Shown piece by piece: positions 47,481-60,208 of a DNA stretch of 64,000 bases. The stretch covers positions 25,720,213-25,784,212 of the forward strand of contig OZ234493.1 in assembly GCA_965153455.1 (NCBI GenBank). The letters run 5' to 3'. Under the pieces are notes generated by a model. It saw only the letters and a program-made list of their open reading frames with translations. It was not told where the DNA came from and made no database searches. The number at the start of each line of letters is the position of its first letter. Within the stretch, counting starts at the first letter, position 1. A program made the translations under genes and the position numbers. The stretch is from Sphagnum compactum (taxonomy: Eukaryota; Bryophyta; Sphagnopsida; Sphagnales).

Positions 47481-48890
47481 TGGTCTTGCTCAACATGTTA
47501 TTTTATGGTTATTATACCATTAGATTTATGGCAAGCAATTAGGCCTTTTCAACATGAGTGCACAAGGTTAAGGTTTTTCAATTTTAACATCACTTCAACA
47601 CCTCATGATTTGATTTTGAAACAACTCCATTAATTGATTATTATTTTCCTTTAAAAACACCCATATGATTGAATTGCAACCATGTGGTTTTCAAACAACA
47701 TTTTGTTTTTACATATTTTTGAAAACCATTTTAAATGTGTGGTTGATCATTAGCAATAATCTACTCTCCACCTTATTAGCTTTACTTTATGTTGACAACA
47801 TTGTAATTATTGTCATATCCTACAAAAACAACTTAAGGAATGTCCTCATTAGAATTAAAATCATGAAAATTCGTAATAGGAGACGAAGAAGAAGCTATGG
47901 GTTATTCTATCTTTAAATAATAGGCACAAGTTGAAATGAAACAAAACAACAAACAACCAACTAAATGCAAATGTTGAATTGTGAAAAGGTGAAAAATAAA
48001 TAAATAATTTATAAAAGTGAAAAATTTAAGGGATAGATGTTAAGGTTTAGGGTTTAGGAGAGGTGATAGAACATAAAACATGAGAGAAATTCTCCCTCCA
48101 CCCATGCTACTCCAATGTGTTTCACAGTGAAAGCAATTAGGCAAATTGAGGTTTCATCGTTCAATGGAAGTTAAGCATATAAGCTTAGGCCATCGTAAAA
48201 TGAGGAAATTGTTCTTGCATTTTCAAAAGAAAGTGAAATCTAGCAAACATAATCAAGCTTGGTGTTTAACAATAAAAAAAAAACAAGCACAAAGGTTAGT
48301 TGGCCAAAGGAAATTGACATTTAAGAAATGATAGAACTCAAAGTCTCAAATCCCAAACTCATTGCTCACACACATTCGTGTGAAAACGTAAAAGAAAAGA
48401 CAATTGGATAGTGGAATTTGATTGCTTACCTTCGTCTACTTTATCAACAAATGCATGTTGAATTGTAAAACCTTGATTTGTCGCCACCAAAAAACTTGGT
48501 TTGACACTTGTAAGGTTTAGGTTGCATGGATGTGTGTGATCAACGACACAATAAAGGAAACAACAAAAAAACAAGAAAACAACATTACAAAAAATAGAGA
48601 CATAGAGACATTGCAAATGGCAAAGACACAATAGGAAGGAAAATGACATCTAACCCTAAACTACAACAAGCCCTAACCCTAATTGAAATCCCCTTTGGAT
48701 GTTATATACTTGGGTTTTAGGTTGATACCCTTTGCCAATTATCGGGGTCAGGTCCGGTTTGAGATATTTAAATATTGAATAGTGATGGGCATGAGGTGGG
48801 TCCAATTTTTTTATTAAAAAACCTCTGACTGTTATATATACCGTGTCAAATACCCGATGGGTATTGGGTGTCCCATCAAATACCTGCCTG
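47481..48890. other. AT-rich intergenic DNA, no gene seen
   Basis: No recognised gene. 'ggtttagggtttag' lies at about 48,043-48,057 and 'ccctaaccctaat' at about 48,669-48,682. Frames at 47,665-47,916, 48,146-48,331 and 48,359-48,649 are unrecognised. Confidence 0.45.
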
Positions 48891-48894
48891 ACAT

Positions 48895-49075
48895 TGGGAA
48901 AACCCCCCCCCCAAATTCGCCACATTTGGAAGGGAAATAAAAAGAGGCTGAAATCGCCATATTTAGACTGTAGATTCTGGCATGTCGCCAGTACATAGCA
49001 AGGTTTCCAATAAAAATAATTCTACTTTTTCTCTCTGTCCTGTAGCCAAATATGGCTAAAGTCTTCATGTGGAGG
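48895..49075 (-). repeat. Dispersed repeat family, copy C (inverse)
   Basis: Minus-strand reading gives 'catcctccacatgaa', 'agccatatttggctaca', 'ttggaaaccttgct', 'cagtctaaatatgg' and 'cgatttcagcctctttt', in the same order as copy A at 36,535. A C run (48,902-48,913) lies inside it. Confidence 0.6.
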
Positions 49076-49079
49076 ATGG

Positions 49080-52000
49080 CCAGTTCACCTATCTCACGAA
49101 ATTTTTGAATTTTTTTTAAAAATTAAATTAAAAAAACCGAAATGATAATGGTAAATGAGCAGTAATAATTAGTAGTGAATAAAAACAATAAATAGTAGTG
49201 AACAAGGGGTAATTAATGGGTAGCTAAAGGCATCCCCTTGGAACCAACCAGATACCTTTTCACGTACGATACCGACAGAAAAGGGCGTCCACATGATTTC
49301 AGCTGTTGGCAAACACCCTGCAACTTAACAAGCAACCAAGCCCTCTCTTTGCCTCCCCAAATGCGACCAGTCTCCTGGTGGCCAGACAATAATGGTCTCC
49401 TCCTCGCCTGCCACACGCCTGACCTGTCCTTTCAGTTCTGCTCCCTGCTCTTTTTTGGTTACTAGGCCACCTTATTTACTACTGGGTAACTTTTTTACAA
49501 AACTTTTTTTTTTAACCTTGGCCTAACCTCATCATGCAGAAATGGCCTTTCAGAAATGGCCTTTCCTTCATTATGGGCCCTAGTGGTGGGCCCCTGTGTG
49601 CCTTTTGGCCCATGTAAGGGTTGGTTGGTTACCCATCCCAATACTATTCAGGTCAAAGTGCACTTAACACTTCAGAGTTTTAATGGAAAATCCATTTTTC
49701 AGTATTTTAATTTCAAGTGATGACTAGTGTTTAGCATTATGCCATTGGGCCCAACTGTGAAGTCATTGAGGGCTCAATTGATTTTCCCTTCACAAACCCA
49801 ATTTTTGCAATTTGTTTGAATTTCTATCAAGAAAATTGACTCAAAAATTAAATATCTTCCACACCTTAGTTCTGAAATTTTTGAAATACACTCTATTAAA
49901 CCTAAAACTCACTCACCAAGGGCTTTCCAACAACACCAAGAATGCCCCAAAATCCCTTTACAGTTTTTTGGTTTTAATTTAATTTAGTTTTCATTGAAAA
50001 AATGGTTCGATAACCAATCGCTTCCACACCATAGCTCCAAACAGTCTCAAATCAAGTTGGTGCACCCCTACTCATTGAGAGTGTTCCAAAGATACCAAGA
50101 GTGTGGCATCAAGTGGGGTGAGAATTCAAACCCATAAACCCAAAACCCTAACCTTGATTGGTTTGGGATTCTTTTGAGAGAGAGAGAGAGAGAGAGAAAT
50201 TTGTGCAGACAATAACTGTTTGTGAACCAAGTTTCCAATTATGAAGGAAGCAGAACTTGGAAAAGTTGTTAAATTATGCTTTTTCCAAATACAAGCATTT
50301 TCTTCCTTGGAAAGCAAACAAGAGCATTCATCATTTGCACTTCATAGAATGCAGCCCACTTATGATGGTCTATTTGACACTTTTAAACTTATATATATGT
50401 ATGTGGTGGGATCTTTGCTTTCTTTCCTTTGTTCCTTCTCTTTGCATCATCATATGGGGGGAGAGTTGGCACTGGGGACCACTAAACCCTACCTATACCT
50501 GTGGTGTACACCTTCCTTCTGTTCACAACTCTGTGAAGGTTGTTAAAAATTGTTAATTCTTTAACAATTGTCTGCTTAAAACCCAGTTTGCAGAATGGAC
50601 TACAGGTTTTGTGGGGGCATAAGAGTGTCTTGCGTTTAACCGATTCAATGGACTAACAACTGACAACCCAAACTGAGTTGGTTAATGGCCAAGTGGGAAT
50701 CATGTCAGCTATGTGGACAAAAAGCCCGTGGGCTTTTTATCCACTTAGTGGACCAACCGAGCACCAAGACTAAAAACTCGTCAAAAGCCTAGATGAACCA
50801 TGGTTTGTGGGAACAAGAGGTTTTATAGACCGCTCGACAAACTAACTGACCAAACACACTATCATGGAACAACCATTGCCCACGGTTAGAAAATAGTGTG
50901 AACCAATGTGGTGTGGGTATCCCACTATTTCCAAAAAGGAGTTGTTTATATGCCCCCCCAATAAACAAAGGATGCTTGGTTGATAAGTCTTGCATCATGT
51001 TTTCACTTTATACACACACTACTTGGAGTAATATGCTATTGAAAAAATATCAATATTTATGCAAGGTAAAAACATTTGGATGAAGCTAGACATTAGAACG
51101 CCAAAAGCAAACCAATTGATTCTCACTAATTAATTTGGTGGTGTGCCACAGTTAGGTTAACTCACCAATTCATTCGCATACAAATTTGGCACCTTTTTAT
51201 AATGAAAAGAAAAAAGTTTAATTTTTTTTGCTTTCTAGTTTGGATTATAGTTCATATTATCAATTCGATATTTGATGTCATCATGTTAATGGTAAAAATA
51301 TGAATTTAAGCACCGTTGAACAAAATTTTGTCACCATTGTTATGCTTTGTATATAAGCAAAAATGTTTAATGAAGATGGCCATGATTTGTAAATGGATTT
51401 CAAAGGCAATCGTTTTCCCAATGATACAAATGCAATCATGTAAGGTGGTAGTATGCATGATAATGCAAAGGGTTGTTTGTTGGGAACAATCAAAAGGTAA
51501 ATCCACATTTTCAGATCCATACTTGTTTATTGAGATTTTCAAAGTGAGAATCAAAACAAATCAAATGAAAAAATTGCACATGGAATGGCTTATGTAACAA
51601 GTCATAAATGAATGGGGTCCAAGGTTTAACATACATAGAAAGAATGCAAAAATATCCCCAATTTTCTTTTATGGTTGACAATATGTCAAGGCATTACAAT
51701 AGGTGAATAGTATATAGTGCAATGGGGTACGAAACAAGTTGCATGGTGTGTAAAGTGTTGCCACAAAAGTGTAAGCCCAAGGGTGCAAGAATCCATGAAA
51801 TAAGGGGCATAATTGAGGCATAGTTAGAAAAAAATAAAAAATAAAAAATACGTGAGTAAAAATATAAGATGCAATATATTGGTTGTTGAGTAAAAATAAT
51901 AAGTTAATTAATTAAAAATAAGGTACATTTTATCCAAATATTAATTGAATTATAATTTAAAAATATATTATAATCTGAGTTAATGAATTATAATTAATAT

Positions 52001-53205
52001 AGGGTGGCTTCATTATACATATATATTAAATAAGTAAGTAATAATAAATTGATAAAGATAAATTGAATAATTATTTAATACCCGCCCAAGAAATGGTCGT
52101 TGGACGCATGTAAATTCCAAACTTTACACTAAGTGTCCCTCCAAGACATAGTCAAATTTAACCGACATTTCTCGAATGAACCCACTGGTGAATGTTAACC
52201 AACTTAAAGCACAACCAAGAGGCGACATTATTCATAGAAATAATGAGTGAAAACCCATTGAGTAAAAAAGTCTCTAAAAATAAAAAAATTGTTTTCCTCC
52301 TCCAAAAATGGAATTGGAAGGTTTTTTTTTCTCCCCCCTTTTTTTTCTACAATGGCGTGCAACACATTGAGCTTTTCATCATTTCATTATTTCTCCAAAT
52401 ATAGAGGCTGTATCCATTCATTGCATGATCCTTGCCTGCCACTATTGAAGTCCTGCTACAGGGAAGCTGCTACCTAACCAACCTCCTTTATTTTCTCTCT
52501 TGGCTAAAGTCCCTTTGTTGGGACCTTGTTTTATTTGAAGCAGCAATAATAACAACAAACACCTACTTACACTTCAAAGCTTCAGAACACAAAAATGGGT
52601 TTGCTTCCTTGTCATGTGCCACAACATGGATCATGGGCTGTTTTCTGCTGGGGCTCAAGAGAGTCAAGTGAATCTTATAGTTTTGGTCTCCCACCCCCTC
52701 CACCAAACTTTCTTTATTGACCTCTCCCTAAAATTATTTAATACTAGCATGCTGAATTTCAAAGGCTTTTCATATACTTGTAGTGCAAGAGCAGCTTCAA
52801 CACATGTCTCTCAAATAATTAATTTATTATGAATATTTCATGTTGAAAATTTGAATATTCCACAATATTGGCTTGTATACCTACAACCTAAAATTTGACC
52901 AAATGGCATTCCCAATCAATAAGCCAAACAAAAGTCATTTTCGGGAAACCCTTGTTGGAGCGACCCTCAGGCTTATTATTAAATACGTACACCCATGAGC
53001 AAAGAAGAATGCCAAGAAAGAAGGGGACAGTGTTTTCCGGTTCTTAATTTGGGCAGGGGAAAAATCATCATAATTTGTTATTTTATTTTGTAATTTTGAA
53101 ATCAACCAAATTTGAAGCTTGACATGCTTACAAATTGCAAGAGAAATGGCGAAAAGGGAATGCTAAAGAAATTGGGGGAAAAAAGTAGTGAGTGGTATGG
53201 GATGA
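49080..53205. other. Intergenic DNA, no gene identified
   Basis: Four kilobases without a recognised domain. Open frames of 60-100 codons at 49,213 (minus), 50,241 (plus), 51,281 (minus), 51,316 (plus) and 52,432 (plus) lack motifs. An (ag)n run lies at about 50,176-50,198. The stretch 51,830-52,080 is extremely AT-rich. Confidence 0.4.
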
Positions 53206-53209
53206 CGTT

Positions 53210-53575
53210 ATAAGATATGTGAAATAATAATAATTTGTCAAAAGGTCTAGTTGAAATGAGATACGTGAAATAATAATAATAATTTCCAAAAGGTCTAGTT
53301 GAAATGAGATATGTGAAATAATAGTAATTCACAAAAGGTTTAGTTGAAATGAGATGGGTGAAATAATGGTAATTCGCAAAAGGTCTAATTGAAATGAGAT
53401 GCGAGGAATAATAATAATTCGCAAAAGGACTAGTTGAAATGAGATGCATGAAATAATAATAATTTGTGGAAGGTATAGTTGAAATGAGATGCGTGAAATA
53501 ATAATAATTCACAAAAGGACTAGTTGAAATGAGATACATGAAATAATAATAATTTGCAAAAAGTCTAGTTCAAAG
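53210..53575. repeat. 46-bp minisatellite, about 8 units
   Basis: Units of the form 'gaaataataataatt' plus '[c/t]gcaaaaggtctagttgaaatgagat' plus '[g/a]cgt' repeat with a ~44-47-bp period from about 53,215 to 53,570; copies differ by a few bases. The minus-strand 145-codon frame across it (STRPF.NYYYFTHLI pattern) is a by-product of the repeat. The array lies just 5' of a tRNA-like 'aatggttaggac' fragment on the minus strand at about 53,653-53,668. Confidence 0.88.
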
Positions 53576-53599
53576 AAGGGAACTTTTATAGATAGTTGT

Positions 53600-54980
53600 C
53601 AAAATTGTTGAGAATCAAAACTCTCAACTTCTGAATAATTATTTATTGTCCTAACCATTGGGTTATTATTACAAATATGAAATAAAGAGGTGTACTTTGC
53701 ATACTTGTTCCTCATAAGTTGAAATTCTAGAGAACTAAATTTGAAACAGCCTAACCTCATTTCCTAAAGAAAATAAATACTCAGCCAAGAAGTGCCTGAA
53801 TATGAATCATAGGTATATGGTAGTAAAGATATGGCAGGTAGAAGAGGAGTGTTATGGGATATAGTGGCTCCAAGAGTTGGGGGGAAATGGAAAGATACCC
53901 AATATGGTGTAAGACTCACAATTGATATAAATAAGGTGGATAGGTACCTTGGATTGGTAGTTTTAATGGAGCAAGCTTTGGGATTTTTTATTTTTTAAGT
54001 TCGCAAAGTGAGCCCTTGGGTGCGTTTAGACCCATGTTTGATGCAACTTTATAAGGTCATAGGTTTCAAGGGTAATTTTTAGGGGCCGAGGAAGATCCGC
54101 AAAACTAAGGAGGTTTCATAGATGAAGAGATTGCAAGAACTAATTTTATATGGGCTACACCATACAATAGACCATACAAATGAAAGAAGAATGAACAACT
54201 GCACAGACATGACTCATGTAGCACTAAGAAACTTCTCAAAAACCAACAACTATAAGTCTAATGGACCCATCTGTAATGCCACATTTGTGACAGCAATATC
54301 AGACTCATATATATCACAAATTGAATTCAATTTGTGATAAGATGCCTTCTGAAGTTGCACCTACCAACTATAACATCAAATTTCTGTTGAAAATAAAAAG
54401 ACGTAAACTAAATTGTGCATGAATTTCTTCTGCCATGCTTAATTTCATCAAAACAGATTTCACCAAATTATGGTCAAGCTCTGCTGATTGATATGTAAAA
54501 GAGAAAATGAATCACATTTGTGTTGTCCTCTGAAAGGAATTCTAAAATCAGTCATCTGAATAAAATATCGATCTGCAGTTTCATATCACTAGGAGCTATC
54601 CAATGTCATTTGTACAAGGTTCACTTTGAATTCATCTCCATTCTAAAGTCATGGTGTAAGGCAATATGGTGAAGAAAATTCACCAAAGAAGGAAGGCTGA
54701 TGTTCAGACTTACATGGGCATTAATAAATGTGTTCTTTGAGGTGAAGTTGTCTGCAAGTGTACAAAAGTGTTAAACTTTTGGTAGGTGCATACCTACCAA
54801 GAAAAAAAAATTGAGGTTGTCAAGACATAAACTCTTTCAGGACTTTAAGATGCACCCAATTCTGTGTGGGCACTCTCCAGGTCTAGCTGGGCCAGATTCT
54901 CATCCTATGCACACAACCACAGGTGTCATGGTTATTCAACAAATCCAATGAGCAAAATCTTCAATCAACCTGCTGCTCAT
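53600..54980. other. Intergenic DNA, no gene seen
   Basis: No recognised gene. On the minus strand 53,600-53,680 reads 'aacccaatggttaggacaat' followed about 25 bp later by 'gagttttgattctcaac', which resembles A- and B-box promoter elements of a tRNA or a tRNA-derived SINE but does not fold into a tRNA. A 71-codon frame at 54,122-54,337 is unrecognised. Confidence 0.35.
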
Positions 54981-55089
54981 GACCCTTGCAATTTATAACT
55001 TTACTGTGCTGTAGAGCAAACCACCAAAAAACTGCATGTCTACCAGCAGTATGCTGGGTATAACTGAAATCAAACAGGGTATTAGCACT

Positions 55090-56299
55090 TCTCTGCTTTG
55101 ATTGCTTACCATTTCAGCCCCTTGTCCCTCCTTTGAAGCATCTAACAAAAGACCATTTCCTCCGGACTTTGGTATGCTTTCGTCATTCAAACTCTCAGTG
55201 CCTAACTCCTTGTGGTCATTTACTGCATTCAACTCCTAAAGAGCCCCATGTGACTGCATCAGTGGGACCATTTGCAGGACTCATAGTCACATCCATTATA
55301 GGAGATGAACAAGATCACAATCTATCATGATAAGTCAGTCAGTGTGCATGCCATATGCTCCTCATGATTGCGATAATCACCGTCAAATTGATCTACTAGA
55401 AACCTCACTGGTGCATCCCAGGGGTTAAGAAAGCTGTTGCAAGTAAGAAGACCACTTAAGGTAAAAGTCAGCAACAAAAATTACAAAACTGACCATCAGG
55501 TTAGAAGCCACATAAATGCACACTTCCAAATAGATAGAAAATGTCTCGAATTCCACCTCTGAAGGATTAGATGGGATGTCTTCATGCAGGGAACCATCAA
55601 CAGTATCCATAGCTTGTGGTTGCTCACTCTCTTCTTGGTTAAGAGCTTCAGCTTCCACAGCTGCTTTCTTCTCCTCTTCTTCTTTTCTCTGAGCTTGCAA
55701 AACTGCTACCTGTATCACACACAACAGCACTGCAAGATCAAATAACCTCAAGAAAACAAGCTTGTCATCAAGTGCGTGCAGTTTCTGCAAAAATACAAGC
55801 TTTACAGCTTCTGAAGCTCTCATAACAAAATATTTGGTTCAGAGTAGACATGCTTGCTCAGATACTCTCAGCCCAAAGCACATAGAGAAATATGACACAT
55901 TGAGAACCTACAGGCAAGAACCGCAGAGCTTTTGGTGGTGTTGCTTCCTCAGTGGTGACCTCCTTACCTCCTGGAAATCAATTTGCAACAGAAACTCTAT
56001 AAGAAGATATATCTCCTCTGCTGCAACAGGAAAATATGATGAATCACGAAGTGTCTGCAAACAACCCTAACTGGGAGTCTCTTCACCCTCAAGGCTTCTA
56101 TCTCCTAATGAAGGCAGAAAACTTGTAGCCACCTTATGGGCAGCACCTCTGCTACTCCCATTCTTCCCAAAGCACACGGAAGTCCTTCTATTGCCGTACT
56201 TGGGATGCCTGATGCAGCCAGTGAACCGCCATCTGGCTTCACTTGACTAAACCCTAAACCTAAACCCCACTATGATTAACATCAAGCAAAGCCCGCCAG

Positions 56300-56359
<60 letters not shown>

Positions 56360-56548
56360 GCATCTAAAGCCACTCGAATGTAGCCATGAACCCTAAACAA
56401 CAGAGCTTTGGTTTTAAACCCTAGCACGACGAAGGACATACCATTGGCATTGGACGGTGGCGCAAGGGGAAGCCACTTGTACAGAAGAATTCGAGAGCTG
56501 GAGGCGGAGGGCGACGGAGATGCAAATGGCGTCCACGATTTCCGCCAT
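55090..56548 (-). pseudogene. Exon remnants of an unidentified multi-exon gene
   Basis: On the minus strand several exon-like blocks sit next to GT/AG signals. A first exon starting ATG at 56548 (MAEIVDAICISVALRLQLSN...) ends at a donor at 56,442. A block at 56,054-55,968 (TLRDSSYFPVAAEEIYLLIE, then EFLLQIDFQE) is followed after an apparent 1-nt frame loss by VTTEEATPPKALRFLP. Next come KLHALDDK at about 55,790, then QRKEEEEKKAAVEAEALNQE and SEQPQAMDTVDGS at 55,700-55,590, and a further block at 55,230-55,110 (ELGTESLNDESIPKSGGNG). The acidic/lysine-rich stretch could form a coiled coil. I do not recognise the family. The frameshift suggests a pseudogene, but a functional gene with different splicing cannot be excluded. 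Confidence 0.45.
56303..56357. repeat. (AG)n microsatellite
   Basis: About 27 uninterrupted ag units, lying in the presumed first intron of the unidentified minus-strand gene. Confidence 0.95.
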
Positions 56549-57960
56549 CTCCTCACTTTTCCTTGAAAAACAGAAGCTGGTCCATGCCTGGTTGACGACC
56601 TGCTTCCCATCCTGGTGGTTCCCGCGCCTCCCTCCATCTGTGATTCGCGCACCCTATTTTCTTCTCCTCACCCACTACAAAAAACAAACCAAAAAACCCT
56701 AAATTATATTTCCTCCTTCCTCGAGTACACCTATCATCACCCAATCCTCCTCCTGCTGCACATTACCCCCGATCCCTGCCTCCATCTTCTTCTTCTTCTT
56801 CTTCCTCGCACCCTTTTTTCTTCTTTAACCCAAACCCCTAAAAAACAACAGATTTTCTTCTGCTTGAAGAAGAATCACTCGATCCTTACACAAGAGTTGG
56901 AAACATCAACAGAAGCAGGGCTTGTTACATTTAGGGTTCAAGGTTCAGGGTTTGTCACAAGTTAGCATGGTTTAGGGTTAGGGTTTGTCACAAGTTAGCA
57001 TGCTTTAGGGGTTTAGGGTTAGGACGCTCGTGAGGCCACGTGGCACCTTGTCCACATCAAAATTTGTAGGTTGAAATCATAATTTTGGGGTCAAATTTTG
57101 GTGAAATTCACCCAAAAGAAGCAATGGAAAGGACTCTTCTCACTAGTTTGGTGGATCAATTTATTACATGTAATTGAAAAAACATACACTACTTGAGGTA
57201 ATTTTCCATTAGGCCATTTTGAACACACATTGTGCCTTATAATTTTCCCTTAAATATTTCCCTTTAGATATTATCATTGTCATCACATAGGTTCAAAGGT
57301 CAAGCATTGACCCCAAAAAAAGTTTTAAAAATGTAGAATGATGAGAGTTGTGAATCAATGGAGGAAAAAAGTGTGGGTTTATTTCATGAAACATAAAAGT
57401 GAAGTGTTCATTCAAATTTTGAATTTAAAAAAAATGATTGAAAAGGAGAGAGACATGAACATAAAATGATCAAGGTCTAATGAAGGGGAAAATATTTTTC
57501 AAATGAATTATTTGAAAAATATGTACTTAAAAGAATAAGACACTTAAATGAAATATTCATGCAATTAATTCTCATAACAAAATGAAATTGTTGAGAAAAA
57601 GAACAAGCAAAAGTAACACATGTCATACTAAATGAAAAGAATTTGTCAAATTATTTTTGGGCAAAAGTAATGGTGACTTTAGTTTACATCCTGAACAAAA
57701 CAACTATAATAATAGTAGTTCATAACATGACATTTGATAATAAATTCATAAAATAGAAAGCTAGATACTTCACAACTAAAAATATTTGGTTGAATTACAT
57801 ATGTGCATGTCCCTAATGAGAAGAGAACCAAGTTAGATTAAACAATTTACAAATCCACCTTCTTTGAATATTCCTTGGAACAGAAGGGGTATAAATGTTT
57901 TAACCCTCCCATTTGAATTTGCAAATGAGTTAAAATGTTTTTTATGAGATGAACAACTAG
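56549..57960. other. Intergenic DNA with telobox-like runs
   Basis: Upstream of the unidentified minus-strand gene. 'aaccctaaattat' occurs at about 56,695. On the plus strand 'catttagggttcaaggttcagggtttgtcacaagttagcatg' is followed by 'gtttagggttagggtttgtcacaagttagcatg' (about 56,929-57,002), a direct repeat of about 37 bp carrying TTTAGGG-like motifs, then 'tttaggggtttagggttagg'. No gene is seen farther right to 57,960. Confidence 0.55.
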
Positions 57961-57969
57961 TATTTACCA

Positions 57970-58212
57970 ATGAAGATAATAAAAGATGGAGAGGTTAGAA
58001 ATGATAATGATCCACCAAATCTAGAGAAAAAGTCACAATTGATTAATGAATCAAAAAAATATTTCATTAACAAGTCCAATAATATTTCATGGAAAAGAAG
58101 ATTGAAATGTTCGAACATTATTCATAATGGTGTTCAAACGTCATTCGGACATTTTCATGTGGACGATGAGTTTAATGACTTTAAAGAAAACATGGATGAA
58201 TTTATTTTTTAA
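57970..58212 (+). pseudogene. Possible upstream copia pol fragment
   Basis: An 80-codon frame, rich in Asn, Lys and Asp, lies about 580 bp before the recognisable copia reverse transcriptase and in the same orientation. In copia polyproteins a charged linker of this kind separates integrase from reverse transcriptase. Only position and composition support the link; no motif does. Confidence 0.35.
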
Positions 58213-58784
58213 AATTCAATTTGTAATCCTAAAATTTGAAAGACAAAAAAAAACTTTGAAAATTTTTAACAACATTATTATAATATTGTAGTGCCTTTAC
58301 CATTTCAACAATAGATTGTTGAATAATTAATTAAATTTTAAATCTTAATTTCGGCACTTTGTTTTTTAATTCTAAAATTTTTGGCAAGTAATGATTATAT
58401 ACAATAATTGACATAATGGATGTAATGTTATGGAACAATCTAATGTGTCTAGACTATTCTAGAATTAAGACCATGCCTTTGAAGGTCTAGGGTTCAAACC
58501 CTAACATTGAAAGTTTGAGGTTTCAAATCCTGGTAGTGGAATTTTTTTATTTTACTAAAATTTTGACACAAATAATAAATAATTATTCAAAATTTCGGCA
58601 AAACAAAAAATAATTTAATTTATGCCGAAATGGTAAAGATATTATGGTATGAATACTCACACCATGTGAAAAGAATTTTGGGTATGATGGATTTGTAGCC
58701 TATCATTATGCATACATGATCAAGGTCATACAAGGGGTAAAACACAATTGTTTTAATTAAATGATAAAAACCACAAATGGGAAA

Positions 58785-60185
58785 ATGTCATGGATGAAGA
58801 GATGACAGCATTGGATGCCATTGTTATTTGGGGGAATTGATGACTTTGCCCAAAGACAAAAAAATAATTAGGTGCAAATGGTTGTACAAGATCAAACACA
58901 ATGTGGATAAATATTTGAATAGATAAAAAACAAGATTTGTTGCCAAAGGTTATGCTCAAACCTATGACATAAGCTATGAAGAAATATATAACCTCATTAT
59001 TAAAATGACAACAATGCATAAAACAATAATTGTTATGACAATAATAAAAGGATGGTCTTTACATTAGATGAATATAAAAAATGCATTTTTACATAAAAAT
59101 TTGTCAAAAATATATACATGGAACAACCATTAAGTTATGTGGACCAAACACATTTTGATTTGGTTTTCAAGTTAAAGAAAACTTTGTATGGCTTGAAGTA
59201 AATACCTAGAGCTTGGTTAAATAAAATAAGTTAATGTCTTGTCATAGGTGGATTCCAAATATTCAATGTAGATTTTTCATTTGATGTAAAGTGGACAAAA
59301 TATGGGATTATAATCATAATTATTTATGGTGCTGACTAAATTGTCATAAGACATAATTATATAAATAATTTTAATTTGAAGAAGCTTTTGAAAAGAAAGT
59401 TTGAAATGGAGAATTTAGAAAATTGCACTAGTTTTTGACATTAAGGTGATCAAATCTTCAGAAAGAATACAATTATTACTAAAGCAATATGTTTTGAACA
59501 AGTTATTCAAGTATGGATAACAACTTACAAACTTATTTCGATTCCATTAGAACAAAATGTGAAGTCCAATGTAAATGAACTTATGAAAGACATTATTACA
59601 TGTACAAACACATGATAAATAATTTGATTTACATGATTATCATAAGGTTAAATGTGAGTTATGTAGTTGACATGATGAATCAATTCATGTAGACATTATG
59701 AAAACCACATTTGGATGTAGTTAGATGCATATTCAAATACATCAAGCACATATGTTTTAATATGGAATCTTCTATGAGGTTAAAACTTAACTATAATACA
59801 TGGGTACATTAATGTTAATTGATTTGACAACATTTCAAACAAGGTATTAATGGACCATTTCATGTTTTATTTTAGGAATAATGTTATTAATTGAAGCAAC
59901 AAAAAAAATCAAAATTTTCATTATCAAGCATGGAAGTTGAATAGAAACGTGCAACAATAGTTGCATGTGAAATAATTTGGTTATAGATTCACTTTTAAAT
60001 TTGGCACAATTAATGGATGTTGTATTTGTCATTTATTGTGATAACAAAAATAACATATTATTTGTTAACAATCGAATTTATCATATTAAAACAAAACACA
60101 TCAATGAGAAACATGTGCACCAACATTTTATAAGAAAAAAAATTTATTATAGGAAATTTTTTTTTTGTTCATGTAATCATTGAAG
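58785..60185 (+). pseudogene. Decayed Ty1/copia reverse transcriptase-RNase H
   Basis: Fragments in shifting frames follow the copia pol order. They are MDEEMTAL, then CKWLYKIK, then RFVAKGYAQTYDISYEE (58,785-58,985); KNAFLHKNLSKIYMEQPLSY (about 59,070-59,140); KLKKTLYGLK and PRAWLNKI (about 59,170-59,225); a tether segment LNVSYVVDMMNQFM (about 59,650-59,690); and RNase H-region fragments (about 59,800-60,020). Stops and frameshifts are frequent throughout. The YVDD catalytic box is not recoverable. No LTR was identified. The element at 60,209-62,525 begins just past its 3' end. Confidence 0.85.
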
Positions 60186-60208
60186 ATTAGGTTGCTAATA
60201 ATTTTAAC

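Noticed and set aside
53210-53575. Regular repeats with a ~46-bp period resembling a CRISPR array
   Set aside because: Units are contiguous with no unique spacers, the DNA is a plant nuclear sequence, and no cas gene exists.
58470-58545. tRNA-like sequence with 'gggttcaaaccc'
   Set aside because: A B-box-like word is present, but no acceptor, D or anticodon stem can be formed around it.
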